A stretch of 64,000 bases of DNA, from contig NZ_CP146614.1 of NCBI RefSeq assembly GCF_037094685.1, positions 5,270,001 through 5,334,000 of the forward strand, in the 5' to 3' direction. How positions within the stretch are numbered: the stretch's first letter is position 1; each line of letters starts with the position of its first letter. This DNA comes from Massilia sp. METH4 (GTDB lineage Bacteria; Pseudomonadota; Gammaproteobacteria; Burkholderiales; Burkholderiaceae_D). Both the position numbers and the translations under genes were made by a program. The notes beneath the pieces were generated by a model, which was not told the DNA's origin, ran no database searches, and was given only the letters and a program-made list of their open reading frames with translations. Positions 62,149-64,000 of this stretch are shown piece after piece.

Positions 62149-63156
62149 TCAGAAACCGGCCAGCACGATCTTGCCGCGCGCCCTGCCGCCTTCGATGATC
62201 GCGTGGGCACGGCGCAGGTTCGCCGCATCGATCTTGCCGAGGTGCTCGCCCACCGTCGTCTTCAGCGCGCCCATGTCGACCAGCGACGCCACGCGGTCGA
62301 GGATCTCGCGCTGGCGCACCATGTCGGCCGTCTCGTACATCGAGCGGGTGAACATCAGTTCCCAGTGCAGCGAGATGCTCTTGCGCTTGAGCGGCATCGC
62401 GTCGAGCGTGGCGGGGTCGTCGATCAGCGCGAACTGGCCCTGCGGCGCAAGCATCTCGACGATGTCCGGGTAATGGTGGTCGGTATGGGTCAGGCTGATG
62501 ACGATGTCCGCGAATTCGTGGCCCAGTGCCTGCAGCTGCGGCTTCATCGCCTTCGAGTGATCGATCACTTCATGGGCCCCCGCCGCACGCACCCACTCGG
62601 CGGTCTCGGGCCGGGAGGCGGTGCCGATCACGGTCACTCCGGTCAGCTTGCGCGCCAGCTGCGTGAGGATCGAGCCCACCCCGCCGGCAGCGCCGATGAC
62701 GACCATCACGCGGCCATGGCCACCTTGCTCGGGCACCTTCAGGCGGTCGAACAGCAGTTCCCAGGCCGTCAGCGACGTCAGGGGCAGCGCGGCGGCGTCG
62801 GAGAAGGCCAGCGTCTTCGGCTTGTGGCCGACGATGCGCTCGTCGACCAGGTGCAATTCGCTGTAGGAGCCCGGGCGCGTCAGCGAGCCGGCGTAATACA
62901 CTTCGTCGCCCGGCTGGAAGGCGGTGACTTCCGCACCCACGGCTTCCACGATGCCGGCCGCATCCCAGCCCAGCACGCGCGGCCCGGTAACGGCCGCGCC
63001 GCGGCGCACCTTGGTGTCGACCGGGTTCACGGATACGGCGTGCACGCGCACCAGCACGTCGCGCGGACCAGGCGTGGGATCGGGCAACTCCATGTCGACC
63101 AGCGATTCCGGGTTCTCGATCGGCAGGCCATGCCGGGTGTAGACGATTGCTTTCAC
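62149..63156 (-). CDS. Zinc-less/quinone-oxidoreductase-type alcohol dehydrogenase
   Basis: A 335-residue MDR-superfamily reductase. It opens MKAIVYTRHGLPIENPESLVDMEL, with VLVRVHAVSVNPVDTKVRRG, AGIVEAVGAEVTAFQPGDEVYYAGSL, then the nucleotide-binding VMVVIGAAGGVGSILTQLARKL and VIDHSKAM. It lacks the Cys/His zinc set of classical ADH and fits the zinc-binding-ADH family's quinone-oxidoreductase branch. Start is GTG at 63156 with CCGGAGAACA upstream. It heads the three-gene operon opposite the LysR regulator. Confidence 0.92.
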   Translation of the reverse strand: MKAIVYTRHGLPIENPESLVDMELPDPTPGPRDVLVRVHAVSVNPVDTKVRRGAAVTGPRVLGWDAAGIVEAVGAEVTAFQPGDEVYYAGSLTRPGSYSELHLVDERIVGHKPKTLAFSDAAALPLTSLTAWELLFDRLKVPEQGGHGRVMVVIGAAGGVGSILTQLARKLTGVTVIGTASRPETAEWVRAAGAHEVIDHSKAMKPQLQALGHEFADIVISLTHTDHHYPDIVEMLAPQGQFALIDDPATLDAMPLKRKSISLHWELMFTRSMYETADMVRQREILDRVASLVDMGALKTTVGEHLGKIDAANLRRAHAIIEGGRARGKIVLAGF

Positions 63157-63220
63157 TGTTGTTCTCCGGTTGGGTTAAGTTGCACTCATCATATGGCTGC
63201 GCCGGCAATGGAAAAACCCA

Positions 63221-63226
63221 TATAAT
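63221..63226 (+). promoter_or_regulatory. TATAAT -10 element before the LysR gene
   Basis: TATAAT sits in the 93-bp divergent gap between the ADH operon and the LysR gene, 24 bp before the LysR ATG. No clear -35 element is seen at the usual spacing. The region also includes CACTCATCATATGG. A LysR-type regulator would be expected to bind here. Confidence 0.35.
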
Positions 63227-63249
63227 CGGGAAGCACTTTCACTCCTCGA

Positions 63250-64000
63250 ATGAAAATGGTCCGCTTCGAAGACTTGTCCCTGTTCGTCCGCACCGCCGCC
63301 TGCGGCAGTTTCACCAAGGCCGCGCGCGAGGCCAACCTGCTGCCAGGCCAGGTCAGCGCCGCCATCATGCGGCTGGAACGGGACCTCGAGATCCGCCTGT
63401 TCGCCCGGTCCACGCGCAGCCTGCGGCTGACCGACGAGGGCGAGCGCTACCTGCCGTATGCGAAGGAAGCGCTCGACCTGCTGCACAGCGGGCGCGATGA
63501 ACTGCGCCGCCATGACGACGTGCTGTCGGGCACCCTGCAGATCGCGGCGCCATCGGACTTCGGCCGCAACGTGCTGCTGCCCTGGCTGACGGACTTCCGC
63601 CGCCGGCATCCGAAGCTCGAGCTGCGCGTGCAGTTTGCCGACCAGCTGACGGACGTGTTCCGCGACCCCGTCGATATCGCCCTGCGTTACGGAAGCGTCG
63701 ATGATGCCAGTTTCGTGGCACTGCCCGTCGCCCCGCAGAACCGGCGCGTGCTGGTGGCCTCGCCGGCTTACCTCGAGCAATGCGGCGAGCCACGCTCCCT
63801 GGACGAGCTGCCGCGGCATTCCTGCCTGCTGTGGCATATGGATGGACGGCTGTACGACAAGTGGGGTTTTCCGGCCGAGAAGGGCCGCCGCACCGTGCAG
63901 GTGAAAGGCGTGCTCGCCAGCAACGATGCCGACGTGGTACGGCGCTGGGCCATTGCGGGCGATGGGATCGCCTACAAATCGTGGCTGGACGTGCACGGCG
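63250..64000 (+). CDS. LysR-family transcriptional regulator (3' end outside window)
   Basis: At least 250 residues of a LysR-type regulator; the gene runs off the right edge. The N-terminal winged HTH reads FEDLSLFVRTAACGSFTKAAREANLLPGQVSAAIMRLERDLEIRLFARSTRSLRLTDEGERYLPYA. The substrate-binding domain includes LQIAAPSDFGRNVLLPWLTDFRRRHPKLEL and VDIALRYGSVDDASFVAL. It is divergent from the ADH-MRJP-nitroreductase operon and probably controls it. An alternative start is ATG 63256. Confidence 0.93.
   Translation, partial: MKMVRFEDLSLFVRTAACGSFTKAAREANLLPGQVSAAIMRLERDLEIRLFARSTRSLRLTDEGERYLPYAKEALDLLHSGRDELRRHDDVLSGTLQIAAPSDFGRNVLLPWLTDFRRRHPKLELRVQFADQLTDVFRDPVDIALRYGSVDDASFVALPVAPQNRRVLVASPAYLEQCGEPRSLDELPRHSCLLWHMDGRLYDKWGFPAEKGRRTVQVKGVLASNDADVVRRWAIAGDGIAYKSWLDVHG

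Overview
This window is chromosomal DNA, high in GC with strong G/C at third codon positions. It looks like a betaproteobacterium of the order Burkholderiales, most likely Oxalobacteraceae (Massilia/Duganella/Pseudoduganella group). The grounds are the cphA'-cphA cyanophycin pair, the gene order mltG-tmk-holB-pilZ-tatD, a TpsA/TpsB secretion pair and the general gene content. The genus is inference. I see no rRNA, tRNA or CRISPR array. About 60 protein genes are supported, most with family-level recognition.

Layout. 1-3.5 kb: cyanophycin synthesis (a degenerate CphA2-like gene, then complete cphA) closed by a perfect-stem terminator. 3.5-6.8 kb: secreted acetylxylan-esterase-type hydrolase, a palindromic MITE, a DUF2784 membrane protein and a lone tyrosine recombinase. 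6.7-12.3 kb: a minus-strand cluster of cytochrome-b-like membrane protein, TonB-dependent receptor, fatty acid desaturase and PhnD-like binding protein, divergent from an AraC-type regulator. 12.6-14.7 kb: two translationally coupled glycosyltransferases. 15.4-16.9 kb: an S41 peptidase lipoprotein. 17.8-25.4 kb: a two-partner secretion locus whose 1,970-residue exoprotein carries 13 YDG repeats, followed by its outer-membrane transporter. 26-28.5 kb: a flavohaemoglobin reduced by internal deletion, two tiny Cys-rich secreted proteins and a ComEC-like metallo-hydrolase. 28.7-36.7 kb: an LTA-synthase-like enzyme, a solitary Hcp, a Tat-exported oxidoreductase, a TerC-CBS-CorC membrane protein and the rRNA hydroxylase RlhA. 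36.9-41.2 kb: an M35 metallopeptidase facing a gene for a free-standing copy of its N-terminal domain, then a gamma carbonic anhydrase, a GNAT, an M48 protease and a small beta-barrel. 41.2-49.6 kb: a degenerate-GGDEF/EAL protein, an SRPBCC protein, a second-type EF-G, phospholipase A and a PRMT-like methyltransferase. 50-58 kb: an ancestral operon mltG-tmk-holB-pilZ-(GNAT)-tatD-ankyrin, read on the minus strand, interrupted by an IS3-family element and bordered by an IS110-family element. 58-60.2 kb: ygfZ-DUF4936-NRDE. 60.3-64 kb: an ADH-royal-jelly-nitroreductase operon under a divergent LysR regulator, which runs off the window.

A recurring feature is a family of long, nearly perfect palindromes placed just after stop codons (3.4, 43.7, 43.8, 44.8, 54.2 and 60.2 kb). 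Both insertion sequences lie in or beside sequences of this kind. Several gene ends also carry decayed tandem copies, at 44.7, 48.5 and 49.8 kb. The most unusual gene-level observations are the M35 peptidase with its free-standing N-domain homologue, the internally deleted flavohaemoglobin beside two Cys-rich mini-proteins, a PmrA-type direct-repeat box ahead of the LTA-synthase-like gene, and the full-length palindromic MITE.
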